From: Hymenobacter oligotrophus
GTDB lineage: Bacteria > Bacteroidota > Bacteroidia > Cytophagales > Hymenobacteraceae
Assembly (NCBI RefSeq): GCF_003574965.1
Contig: NZ_CP032317.1
Span: forward strand, 992,001-1,056,000
Length of the DNA stretch: 64,000 bases
Reading direction: 5' to 3'
Below, one piece after another: positions 1-7,106 of this stretch (position 1 is its first letter; every line of letters begins with the position of its first letter). The translations under genes and the position numbers were made by a program. Under the pieces are notes generated by a model. It was not told the DNA's origin. It ran no database searches and saw nothing but the letters and a program-made list of their open reading frames with translations.

Positions 1-50
1 CGCCCACGCGCACCTAGGGCCGCAGGCAAGCGGGCGCGTGCAACGCGCCC

Positions 51-1616
51 CTACAGCGCAGCCAACACCGCCTCGGCGCACCGCTCGCCATCCATGGCTG
101 CCGACACAATACCGCCCGCAAAGCCGGCGCCCTCGCCGCACGGAAACAGGCCGCGCACCTCCGGGTGCTCCAGGGTTTCGGGCAACCTAGGAATGCGCAA
201 CGGCGCCGAAGTGCGGCTTTCCACGCCCACGATTTGCGCCGCGTTGGTGGTATAGCCCGGTATTTTGCGCCCAAACGCTTTAAAGCCCTGGCGCAAGCGG
301 TCGGCCAGCACGGGGCCCAGCACCTCGTCCATGGGCACCGAGGTTAGGCCGGGTTGGTATGAGGTTTCGAGCAGGGTTTTGGAAGTGCGTTTCTGCACAA
401 AGTCGCCGAGCAGTTGCGCGGGCGCCAGCTGCGTGTTGCCGGCCAGCTGGCAGGCGCGCTGCTCTATTTCCTGCTGAAACCGCAGCCCGGCCAGCACGCC
501 GTAGCGCCGCAGGTCCATGTCGTCGGGCTCGATGGCCACCACAATGCCCGAGTTGGCAAAGCGCGAATCGCGGCGGCTGGGGCTCATGCCGTTTACCACC
601 ACCTCGCCCTGCGCCGTGGCCGCGGGCACAATAAAACCGCCGGGGCACATACAAAACGAAAACACGCCGCGCTGCCCGCCGGGCCCGTCGGTTTGCTGCA
701 CCAGCGAGTACGAGGCCGCCGGCAGTTGGCCGCGGTCGGCGCGGTGGTACTGGGCCTGGTCGATGAGCACTTGCGGGTGCTCCACGCGCACGCCCAGGGC
801 AAAAGGCTTGGCCTCGATGCGCACTTGGCGGCGGAGCAGCAGCTCGTAAATGTCGCGGGCGGAGTGGCCGGTAGCCAGAATCACAGCGTCGCCGCTGATT
901 TCTTCGCCTAGGTGCGTAACCACCCCGCGGATGCGGTTTTGGGTCAGCAGCAAATCCTCCACGCGGGTTTCGAAGCGCACTTCGCCGCCGTGGTCGAGCA
1001 CGGTTTGGCGCAGGGCCTGCACCACGTAGGGCAACTTGTTGGTGCCGATGTGGGGGTGCGCATCCACCAAGATTTCGGGCGTGGCACCGTGCTGCACCAA
1101 CAGGCGCAGAATGCGTTGCACGTCGCCGCGCTTTTTGGAGCGCGTGTAGAGCTTGCCATCGGAGTACGTGCCGGCGCCGCCTTCGCCAAAGCAGTAGTTG
1201 GAGTCGGGGTCGACGATGTGCTCTTTGTTGAGAGCGGCCAAATCGCGGCGGCGGGTGCGCACGTCTTTGCCGCGCTCCAGCACCACAGGCTTCAGGCCCA
1301 ACTCGAGGCAGCGCAGGGCGGCAAACAGCCCGGCCGGGCCGGCGCCCACAATCACCACGCGCCGGGCCCCGGGCGCTACGGTTTGGTACTGCACCCAAGG
1401 GCCGAACAGTTCGCGCGGCGGGGGCGTTTGGTACACATCGGCGCGCAGGCGCACGCCCACGTTGCGGCCGCGCGCGTCGATGGAGCGGCGCAGCAGGTGC
1501 ACAAAATCGGCCTGGCCGGGCTGCAGGCCAGCGGCTTGGAGCAGGGCCCGGTAGCGGGCCAGTTCGTCGTACGCCTCGCCGGGCGACAACACAATTTCAA
1601 CTTCGCGTTTCTGCAT
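51..1616 (-). CDS. FAD-dependent dehydrogenase, COG2509 family
   Basis: A 521-residue flavoprotein. The dinucleotide-binding motif GAGPAG lies at residues 91-96, after an N-terminal domain of about 85 residues, and is followed by the block NYCFGEGGAGTYSDGKLYTR near residues 139-158, which is typical of COG2509 dehydrogenases. The C-terminal part carries the second FAD-contact region (CGEGAGFAGGIVSAAMDG). The substrate of this family is not established, so only the cofactor assignment is firm. The length is normal for the family and the ATG at 1616 starts directly with the conserved N-terminus. It is divergently transcribed from the SDR gene at 1816, with a TACTTTTG promoter box about 50 bases upstream. 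Alternative: a thiazole-type or geranylgeranyl-reductase-like flavoprotein, which is less likely because of the COG2509 glycine block. Confidence 0.85.
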   Translation of the reverse strand: MQKREVEIVLSPGEAYDELARYRALLQAAGLQPGQADFVHLLRRSIDARGRNVGVRLRADVYQTPPPRELFGPWVQYQTVAPGARRVVIVGAGPAGLFAALRCLELGLKPVVLERGKDVRTRRRDLAALNKEHIVDPDSNYCFGEGGAGTYSDGKLYTRSKKRGDVQRILRLLVQHGATPEILVDAHPHIGTNKLPYVVQALRQTVLDHGGEVRFETRVEDLLLTQNRIRGVVTHLGEEISGDAVILATGHSARDIYELLLRRQVRIEAKPFALGVRVEHPQVLIDQAQYHRADRGQLPAASYSLVQQTDGPGGQRGVFSFCMCPGGFIVPAATAQGEVVVNGMSPSRRDSRFANSGIVVAIEPDDMDLRRYGVLAGLRFQQEIEQRACQLAGNTQLAPAQLLGDFVQKRTSKTLLETSYQPGLTSVPMDEVLGPVLADRLRQGFKAFGRKIPGYTTNAAQIVGVESRTSAPLRIPRLPETLEHPEVRGLFPCGEGAGFAGGIVSAAMDGERCAEAVLAAL

Positions 1617-1667
1617 GAAAGGCGGCGGAAGGGAGTTAGGCCTTCAGGCCGGTAAGGGTTCAGACAG

Positions 1668-1675
1668 CAAAAGTA
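1668..1675 (-). promoter_or_regulatory. Bacteroidota -7 box for the COG2509 gene
   Basis: Minus-strand TACTTTTG matches the TAnnTTTG consensus exactly and lies 52 bases before the start codon. No convincing TTG -33 box was seen at the expected spacing. Confidence 0.45.
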
Positions 1676-1730
1676 CGGCGGGTGTTCCGAATGGCAGCGC
1701 GGCCCTTAGGTGCCCAAACCTACTGCTGCA

Positions 1731-1774
1731 CCTAGGGGCCGCGCCTACTTACCAAACAGTAGGTACCCCCTAGG
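1731..1774. repeat. CCTAGG-armed nested inverted repeat
   Basis: CCTAGGGG (1731-1738) pairs with CCCCTAGG (1767-1774). Inside it CCTACT (1744-1749) pairs with AGTAGG (1758-1763). It lies in the divergent gap between two genes and is one of several intergenic hairpins built on the CCTAGG palindrome. Confidence 0.6.
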
Positions 1775-1815
1775 TCGTTTGTTGCTGAAAACAACCCGCA
1801 ACCCCTGCCAACCTC

Positions 1816-2448
1816 ATGAAAACCCTTGCCCTGTTTGGCGCCTCCGGCAAAACCGGCCGGCAGTTTCTCGACTTAGCCCTGGCCGCTGGCTACCGCGTTA
1901 AGGCCTTGGTGCGCAACCCTGCCAAGCTGCCCCTGCAGCACGCCAACCTGGAGGTAATTGCCGGCGACGTGCTCAGCGCCGCCGATGTGGCCCGCACCGT
2001 GGCCGGCGCCGATGTGGTGGTAAGCCTGTTTGGCCACGTAAAAGGCTCGCCCGAGTGGCTGCAAACCGATGGTACCCGCCACATTGTGCAAGCCATGCGC
2101 GAGCACGGCGTGCGCAAAATCATCAGCCTTTCTGGCGGTGGGCTGCCCTACGAGCAAGACCGCCCCAAGCTGCCCGACTACCTAATTCGGGGAATTATGA
2201 AGCTGGCCGTGCCCAAGGTGCTGAACGACGCCATCCGGCACGCTGAGCTGCTGCAAGCCAGCGGCCTCGACTGGATTATTGTGCGCGGACCTAGGCTTAC
2301 CGATGAGCCCCGCCGCGGGCAATACCGCGTGGGCTGGGTGGGCGTAAACGCCAGCACCAAAGTTGGCCGCGCCGATTTGGCCGCGTTTATTCTGCAACAA
2401 GTTGAAGACAACGCATTCGTGGGCAAAATGCCCTTCGTGAGCTACTAG
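1816..2448 (+). CDS. NAD(P)-binding atypical SDR oxidoreductase (NmrA/YwnB type)
   Basis: A 210-residue protein opening with a beta strand and the motif GASGKTG at residues 8-14, the GxxGxxG nucleotide-binding turn of atypical short-chain dehydrogenases. The sequence continues with RNPAKL (the NADP-selective basic residues) and with GDVLSAADVARTVAGADVV and VSLFG, typical of the NAD(P)H-binding family PF13460. There is no YxxxK catalytic pair, so it may act as a redox sensor or flavin reductase-like protein rather than a classical dehydrogenase. It is a single gene, separated from its 3' neighbour by a strong hairpin. The ATG at 1816 begins exactly at the conserved strand. Confidence 0.85.
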   Translation: MKTLALFGASGKTGRQFLDLALAAGYRVKALVRNPAKLPLQHANLEVIAGDVLSAADVARTVAGADVVVSLFGHVKGSPEWLQTDGTRHIVQAMREHGVRKIISLSGGGLPYEQDRPKLPDYLIRGIMKLAVPKVLNDAIRHAELLQASGLDWIIVRGPRLTDEPRRGQYRVGWVGVNASTKVGRADLAAFILQQVEDNAFVGKMPFVSY

Positions 2449-2456
2449 CAGCAAAA

Positions 2457-2498
2457 CACGAGCGGGCGGCTTGCTGCTGCGCAAGCCGCCCGCTCGTG
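2457..2498 (-). terminator. Convergent terminator hairpin
   Basis: A perfect 18-bp stem (2457-2474 with 2481-2498, loop TGCTGC) lies between two convergent genes. Read on the minus strand it is followed by CGTGTTTTGC, so it probably ends the lipoprotein transcript; on the plus strand it lacks a T tract. Confidence 0.65.
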
Positions 2499-2517
2499 GC
2501 ACCTAGGCGCCCGGTGC

Positions 2518-4386
2518 TTACGGCTTGTTGGCCGTGCGCACCATGTCAAACGTGCCGTTGGTTATCTGTACCGACTCGGTACTGCTGCGCGGGCCGGTGC
2601 CGATGCGCTTGTAAAACTTGCCCGAAAACGTGCCCTGCACCCGGCCGCCCACGGCGTCGTAGCGCGTGAGGCTGATGCTGACATCGGCGGAGTTGGCGAC
2701 TTCGTAGTAAATGCCCGGCGACGTGCCCGCGTTCAGGTTAAAGGCCACGCTGCCGGTGCGTGCCGCAAACGTGCCCAAGCCGGGCGCGGTGGCGGCCAGC
2801 AAGGTGGCCGTTACGTAGCCGGGGCGGGTGGAACGGCCCATCAGCAACGTGGTGGCCGCGCCCGTCGGGAAATTAGGCTCGAAAAAAGCCTGCGGTTTGT
2901 CGTAGTACTGCGGCTCGTCGCGCAGCTCCACGCGCTCGTTGTGGTGCCCGTCGCCGTCGATGGTGAAAGCCATAACCACCGGAGCTTGGGTGGTGCCGCA
3001 TGCATTAAAGCTGCCAACTTGCAAGGTGCGGTTGCCGCTTGGGGTGGTAATACGCTGGGTGATGGGGGCGTAGCCCTCGGCCGTGATGGTGAGCGTGGCC
3101 GCTTGCCCGGGCAGGCACCAGGTGCGCAGCGCGCCGTTGCGCAAATTGGCCACGTACACGCCGCCGTTGTCGAAGCGCAAGGTGGCTACCCCGTTAGGCC
3201 GCGAACTGTTGCAGCCCAGCACTTCGGCTTGCACAATGCCGCCTTCGGGCATCTGCAGCTGACCTAGGTCCAGCGTTTGGCCGGGTGCGAGGTTGCCCAG
3301 GCTTAGGCGGTTGAGGCTGCCCACGCCGCCGTTGTCGGCGGGGTCGGCCCACACATCGTCGGGGCCGCCGCTGTAATTGCCGGCAGGCACGGGTACCACC
3401 ATTTGGCGGTTGGCACCGGGTATCAGCACCTGGCCCAGCCGGCGCACGCGCACGAGGGGCCACATTACCTCGTCGGGCAGCTCGGTAAGGCCCGCGGCGC
3501 GTACCCCAAACTTTACGTAAGCGGTACGGTCGGCTTGGTCGGCATTCCAGGCCGAAAAGTGACTTACCGCGCCCACGTATTCCGAGCCGCTGCGGCGGGC
3601 CGAGCCTTCTTCCTCCCACAACCCCGTAGCCGTGTCGAAATGCCACAGCGGAATGGTAGCGGCGGCGCTGCTGCTCTGGCTAGCCGCAATGGGGAAGTGC
3701 AGCGTGGCCGTTTTGCCCGTGGCTACTTGCACTTGCTGACCGTTGCTGGCTTGCAGCTCAACCTGCATGGCGCCAAACGTGGTAAGGGTTACCCGCTCGC
3801 CGGCCGTGTTTTCGGCCTGAAAGTCGTTGCCGGGCATTAGCTGCGCCAAGCGCGGGCTTTCGGGCGAAATGTACCGCACAAAGGCCGATACCGGCCCCGT
3901 GTAGCTGCCGCTGCTTGTTTGCAGGCTGTTGGCCGCAAACTCGATGCTGCCGCCGCCGGGCAGCTGCAAGGTGCCGCCCGCCGCGGCCGAGGCCAGCGTA
4001 AGGGGTGTGCCGGTAGCCGTAAGCATCACCCGCACGCCGGTGCCTTTGTCGTTGGGTACCACGCCCACGGCCGCTTCAAAAAAGCCGGCTTTGCGCACGT
4101 GCACCACGCACCGGTCCGACGGCACCTCGGCGCCCCGGAAGGCAAAGGTGCCGGTGCTGCCGGTAGTAAGCGTGCGGCCTCCTACCTCTACCACGGCGCC
4201 GGCCACGGGCTGGTCTTGCTCGTCGAGCACTACCCCGTACACATCGGTGGTAATTGGGGTGGCCTCGGTGGGATTTTGCGGGTCGGGCTTTTTGCTGATG
4301 GGTTGCTTGTCGCAACCGGCGCTGGCGCACAGCACACCGGCAACCAAGGTGGCGCGCAGGGCGCGGGCTAGGGAGGTGGTTTTCAT
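2518..4386 (-). CDS. Surface lipoprotein with carboxypeptidase-regulatory-like domain
   Basis: A 622-residue protein starting with MKTTSLARAL and a hydrophobic signal that ends in ASAGC (Cys25), which looks like a lipoprotein signal peptide. Residues about 45-110 (VYGVVLDEQDQPVAGAVVEVGG and the following TTGSTGTFAFRG) match the carboxypeptidase regulatory-like fold common in Bacteroidota surface proteins. The rest is beta-rich, Gly/Thr/Val-rich and probably forms Ig-like or ZU5-like modules; its function is not recognised. An upstream in-frame ATG would add seven residues, but the start used here gives the clean signal peptide. A well-formed promoter lies at 4439-4469, and the gene is alone between two terminators. 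Confidence 0.8.
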   Translation of the reverse strand: MKTTSLARALRATLVAGVLCASAGCDKQPISKKPDPQNPTEATPITTDVYGVVLDEQDQPVAGAVVEVGGRTLTTGSTGTFAFRGAEVPSDRCVVHVRKAGFFEAAVGVVPNDKGTGVRVMLTATGTPLTLASAAAGGTLQLPGGGSIEFAANSLQTSSGSYTGPVSAFVRYISPESPRLAQLMPGNDFQAENTAGERVTLTTFGAMQVELQASNGQQVQVATGKTATLHFPIAASQSSSAAATIPLWHFDTATGLWEEEGSARRSGSEYVGAVSHFSAWNADQADRTAYVKFGVRAAGLTELPDEVMWPLVRVRRLGQVLIPGANRQMVVPVPAGNYSGGPDDVWADPADNGGVGSLNRLSLGNLAPGQTLDLGQLQMPEGGIVQAEVLGCNSSRPNGVATLRFDNGGVYVANLRNGALRTWCLPGQAATLTITAEGYAPITQRITTPSGNRTLQVGSFNACGTTQAPVVMAFTIDGDGHHNERVELRDEPQYYDKPQAFFEPNFPTGAATTLLMGRSTRPGYVTATLLAATAPGLGTFAARTGSVAFNLNAGTSPGIYYEVANSADVSISLTRYDAVGGRVQGTFSGKFYKRIGTGPRSSTESVQITNGTFDMVRTANKP

Positions 4387-4438
4387 AGCGGAATGGGAGA
4401 GGAGCATGGCCTCCGGAAGCCATGCCGCCGGAGCGATG

Positions 4439-4469
4439 CAAAGCTACCGGGGCCCTAAGCGCCGTCCAA
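4439..4469 (-). promoter_or_regulatory. Promoter for the surface lipoprotein
   Basis: On the minus strand, TTGG (4469-4466), a 19-base spacer and TAGCTTTG (4446-4439) fit the Bacteroidota -33/-7 pattern exactly, about 50 bases before the start codon. Confidence 0.6.
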
Positions 4470-4502
4470 TCGCATGAAAATGTGGGTGTGCGGGTGTTGT
4501 GC

Positions 4503-4532
4503 CCCTAGGTGCTAAGGCGTATGAGCACCTAG
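4503..4532. repeat. CCTAGGTGCT inverted repeat
   Basis: CCTAGGTGCT (4503-4512) and its exact complement AGCACCTAGG (4523-4532) form 10-bp arms around a 10-base loop in the intergenic gap. Confidence 0.7.
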
Positions 4533-4545
4533 GCAGCTGCCCGGC

Positions 4546-4579
4546 CCGAAAAAACAAAAGCGCGCCCTAGGGCGCGCTT
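4546..4579 (-). terminator. Terminator of the TPR gene, centred on CCTAGG
   Basis: A perfect 22-base palindrome (4558-4579, centre CCCTAGGG, arms rich in GCGC) is followed on the minus strand by TTTTGTTTTTTC. This is a rho-independent terminator for the gene at 4606-5079. Confidence 0.85.
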
Positions 4580-4605
4580 CACATCATTTGTAAGGTCAGG
4601 TGAAA

Positions 4606-5079
4606 TCAGGCGTTGCGGGGCGCCTGTTTTTTGGCTTTGTAATACATCGACAACCGGTCGTAGTACTTGTTGGCGCCTTGGTTGCGCGAATCGAGGCGCT
4701 GGGCCATCAGAAAATACCGGTGGGCGCCGGCCGCGTCGCCTTTTTCGCTGAGGCAGGCGCTGAAGCCGTAGTACACGTTGCAGTTGGTGGAGTCGAGCAG
4801 CCAGGCCTGGTTGAAGCGCTTCACCGAGGTGGAGAAGTTGTTGTCGTAGAAGTAGCTCCAGCCTTGGGCCACGCAGCTTTCGGAAGCCGCGCGGCGGTCG
4901 TTGTGGTATTGGCGCAGGGCCGAGGCGATGAACTCCTGATCGAGCTGGCGCAGGGCCTTGCTCTTCACGATGCCCCCGTACCTAGGAAGCGTGTTGATGC
5001 CTTCTTTGGCTTGCCCCAAGGCGGGCACACTCATAAGCGCAACGCTTGCCAAGAGCAACGAATAACCCAGACGCTTCAT
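4606..5079 (-). CDS. Secreted TPR-like protein
   Basis: A 157-residue protein with a signal peptide (MKRLGYSLLLASVALMSVPALGQA) and a helical body of two or three tetratricopeptide-like repeats (RFNQAWLLDSTNCNVYYGFSACLSEKGD, then AAGAHRYFLMAQRLD). It is probably periplasmic, with a protein-protein interaction role; no enzyme motif is visible. The upstream extension of the open frame lacks a signal peptide and runs into the TDO gene, so the start at 5079 is preferred. It has a -7 box (TATATTTG, 5132-5125) and a strong terminator, so it can be transcribed on its own although it lies just downstream of the dioxygenase gene. Confidence 0.75.
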   Translation of the reverse strand: MKRLGYSLLLASVALMSVPALGQAKEGINTLPRYGGIVKSKALRQLDQEFIASALRQYHNDRRAASESCVAQGWSYFYDNNFSTSVKRFNQAWLLDSTNCNVYYGFSACLSEKGDAAGAHRYFLMAQRLDSRNQGANKYYDRLSMYYKAKKQAPRNA

Positions 5080-5111
5080 AGCCACATAATTAGCAGGTGC
5101 CACCAAACAAT

Positions 5112-5150
5112 CGACCCAACCGGCCAAATATAACGCGGCGGGTTGGGTCG
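5112..5150 (-). promoter_or_regulatory. -7 box inside an inverted repeat
   Basis: CGACCCAACC (5112-5121) and GGTTGGGTCG (5141-5150) are exact complements. The 19-base loop holds minus-strand TATATTTG (5132-5125), a perfect -7 consensus for the TPR gene. The repeat could be an operator or the 3' hairpin of the TDO transcript. Confidence 0.5.
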
Positions 5151-5158
5151 TTGGTATT

Positions 5159-6148
5159 TTATTTTCGGCTTTCGGCACCAATTTCTTCCAGCACCTTTTC
5201 CACCCAGCTTTGGCCCCAGTTTTCAAACTCGTGCTCCGACCACAGCTGCGGGTAAAAAATGCGCTTCTGAAACTTAGGCGGCAGGTATTTGCGCCAGTTG
5301 GTGCCGCCCGTGGCGGGCACCGCGTCGCCGGCTTGCCGCTCCAGGTAGCGCACCGCCGATTTGTAGTGCATCAGCGGCCAATTGATGTTCACGTTCACAT
5401 CGAGCTGCTTGAGCTGGCGCACCAGGCGCGGGTGGCGGCGGTCTTCTTCGGGCAGGCGCTGCACCACGGCCCACACGTTTCGGTCGCGGAAGCGCGCGGC
5501 GTGCTCCGAGAGTTTGTCGTGGTATTTCTGCTCGAACTGCACCAGCGTAAGGGTTTTGGCGCCGCCTTCCTCGAGGGTGGCCCCGGCTTTCCAGTAAATG
5601 CAGCCCATCAGCTCGTCGTGGGCGGCGGCCTCGCCTAGCAGGCGGCGCTTTTCTTTATCAAGCAGGTTGCCCAGGGCCGTGGAGGCAATTTCGATGTAGC
5701 GGTATTGCACCGACTGAAAGCCCGAAGCCGGCATGAGTGCCATCCGGAACTGCAGAAACTGCTGCCGGTCCATGCCATCCACCATCACATCAAACGAGTC
5801 GATGAGGTTTTCGAAGTAGCGGTTGATGCGGCCCAGGCGCAGCACCAGCTCGCCGAGGGTAGGGGTTTGCAGGTCGCCGATTTGTTCGTACTCGAGCAGG
5901 CAGAGCTTAAAGTAGAGCTCCGTAATTTGGTGGTAGATGATGAAGATCTGCTCGTCGGGGAAATTGGTGAGCGGCCGCTGCAGCGAGAGCAGCGTGTCGA
6001 GCTCAATGTAGTCCCAGTAATTAACGTAATCGGCGTGGTACAAACCCTCCAGGTAAGCTGCCAAATCCTGGCCGTCGGCGGCGTATTTTTCCTGCAAGCG
6101 CCGCAGTTGGGTGAGTACCGCGGGCGAAAATTCTTCTTCTAAGGGCAT
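5159..6148 (-). CDS. kynA: Tryptophan 2,3-dioxygenase family protein
   Basis: A 329-residue cytosolic haem enzyme of the TDO family, which opens the indole ring of L-tryptophan to N-formylkynurenine. Seen in the sequence: YIELDTLLSLQ and IIYHQITELYFKLCLLEYEQ (residues 47-90, with the active-site His73), FRMALMPASGFQSVQYRYIE (haem pocket), and NWPLMHYKSAVRYL followed by PATGGTNWRKYL, where the His is the expected proximal haem ligand and TGGT the substrate loop. The open frame could start 17 residues earlier, but that part is not conserved in character. No other kynurenine-pathway gene is adjacent. It is a divergent Bacteroidota form, so substrate specificity is inferred from the family. Confidence 0.85.
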   Translation of the reverse strand: MPLEEEFSPAVLTQLRRLQEKYAADGQDLAAYLEGLYHADYVNYWDYIELDTLLSLQRPLTNFPDEQIFIIYHQITELYFKLCLLEYEQIGDLQTPTLGELVLRLGRINRYFENLIDSFDVMVDGMDRQQFLQFRMALMPASGFQSVQYRYIEIASTALGNLLDKEKRRLLGEAAAHDELMGCIYWKAGATLEEGGAKTLTLVQFEQKYHDKLSEHAARFRDRNVWAVVQRLPEEDRRHPRLVRQLKQLDVNVNINWPLMHYKSAVRYLERQAGDAVPATGGTNWRKYLPPKFQKRIFYPQLWSEHEFENWGQSWVEKVLEEIGAESRK

Positions 6149-6264
6149 GAAAAGTGGGTGGCGGGGTAAGGAGGTGGGGAAGGATGGGTGGGTGCGCAAA
6201 GAACGAAAAAGCCAACAAAATGGCTACGGCCAAGCAACGTTTCGGCCGGGGCCTGCATCTAGGT

Positions 6265-6306
6265 AGCCAAGGCACCTAGGGCAGTGCGGCCCTAGGTGCC
6301 TTGGCT
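6265..6306. repeat. Perfect 18-bp inverted repeat containing two CCTAGG sites
   Basis: The left arm (6265-6282, AGCCAAGGCACCTAGGGC) and right arm (6289-6306) are exact complements around a 6-base loop. It sits between the divergent TDO and serine dehydratase genes, immediately before the latter's -33 box, so it may be an operator or a bidirectional structure. Confidence 0.8.
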
Positions 6307-6310
6307 CCGG

Positions 6311-6340
6311 TTGGTTTTGTGCACCGGGGCAGTACCTTTA
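6311..6340 (+). promoter_or_regulatory. Promoter for the serine dehydratase gene
   Basis: TTGG (6311-6314), 18-base spacer, TACCTTTA (6333-6340). The ATG is only 10 bases after the -7 box, so the transcript should have a very short leader or none. Confidence 0.55.
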
Positions 6341-6349
6341 GCCCGCATT

Positions 6350-7030
6350 ATGGCTGAGAAATCTTCGATTTTTGATATGATTGGGCCCGTTATGATCGGT
6401 CCTAGTTCTTCGCACACGGCCGGGGTGGTGCGCATAGCCCGCGCGGCCATTCGGGTGCTGGGCTCGTTGCCCACACACGCCACCATTACCTTCTATAACT
6501 CGTTTGCGCGCACCTACGAGGGCCACGGTTCCGACCGCGCCATCGTGGCCGGCTTGCTTGATTATCCTACCGACGACAAGCGCATTCGCGAGGCTTTTGA
6601 GCACGCCAAAGCGGCCGGGCTGCAATACACGTTTCAAGGCATCGGCAACGCCTCCACCATGCACCCCAACACCATCCGGCTGCAACTGCGCGACGAGCGC
6701 ACCGGCAGCGAGGTAGACGTGATTGGGCAAAGCCGGGGCGGGGGCGTTATCCGCATCGTGGAGGTCGATGGGTTTCCGTGCGACTTTTCGGCCGGCCTGC
6801 ACACACTCATTATCGATGCCGACGACGTGAAGGGCTCCATTGCCTTCATTGCCGATGTAATTGCCCACGACGACTGCAACATCGCCACCATGAACGTAAG
6901 CCGCAAAGGCAAAAACCAGGTGGCCCGCCAGTTTATCGAAATAGATTCGGCCCTATCGGAGGTGGCCCTGCAGTACCTGCGGCATTTGCGCTGGGTACAC
7001 CAGGTACGCTACATCCCGGCCATCGAGTAA
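6350..7030 (+). CDS. sdaAB: L-serine dehydratase, iron-sulfur type, beta domain
   Basis: A 226-residue protein matching the beta subunit of the two-subunit iron-sulfur L-serine dehydratase, which deaminates serine to pyruvate. The serine-binding motif GPSSSHTAG lies near residues 14-22, and GNASTMHPNT and an ACT domain (HTLIIDADDVKGSIAFIADVIAHDDCNIATMNVSRKG) follow. The Fe-S ligands are expected on the alpha subunit, and no alpha gene is adjacent here. The ATG at 6350 is chosen because the promoter box ends at 6340 and the longer frame has no conserved sequence. An isolated beta subunit usually works with an alpha subunit encoded elsewhere. Confidence 0.88.
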   Translation: MAEKSSIFDMIGPVMIGPSSSHTAGVVRIARAAIRVLGSLPTHATITFYNSFARTYEGHGSDRAIVAGLLDYPTDDKRIREAFEHAKAAGLQYTFQGIGNASTMHPNTIRLQLRDERTGSEVDVIGQSRGGGVIRIVEVDGFPCDFSAGLHTLIIDADDVKGSIAFIADVIAHDDCNIATMNVSRKGKNQVARQFIEIDSALSEVALQYLRHLRWVHQVRYIPAIE

Positions 7031-7106
7031 GTATTTCCGCTGCCACAGCCTCTGCCAGGGGGCGTTTGTGCCTTTTTCATACGCTAACCGCCATTCGCCG
7101 CACACT

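Noticed and set aside
1668-1700. Complete -33/-7 promoter before the COG2509 gene
   Set aside because: Only the -7 box is convincing; a TTG element at the right spacing is absent, so only the box was annotated.
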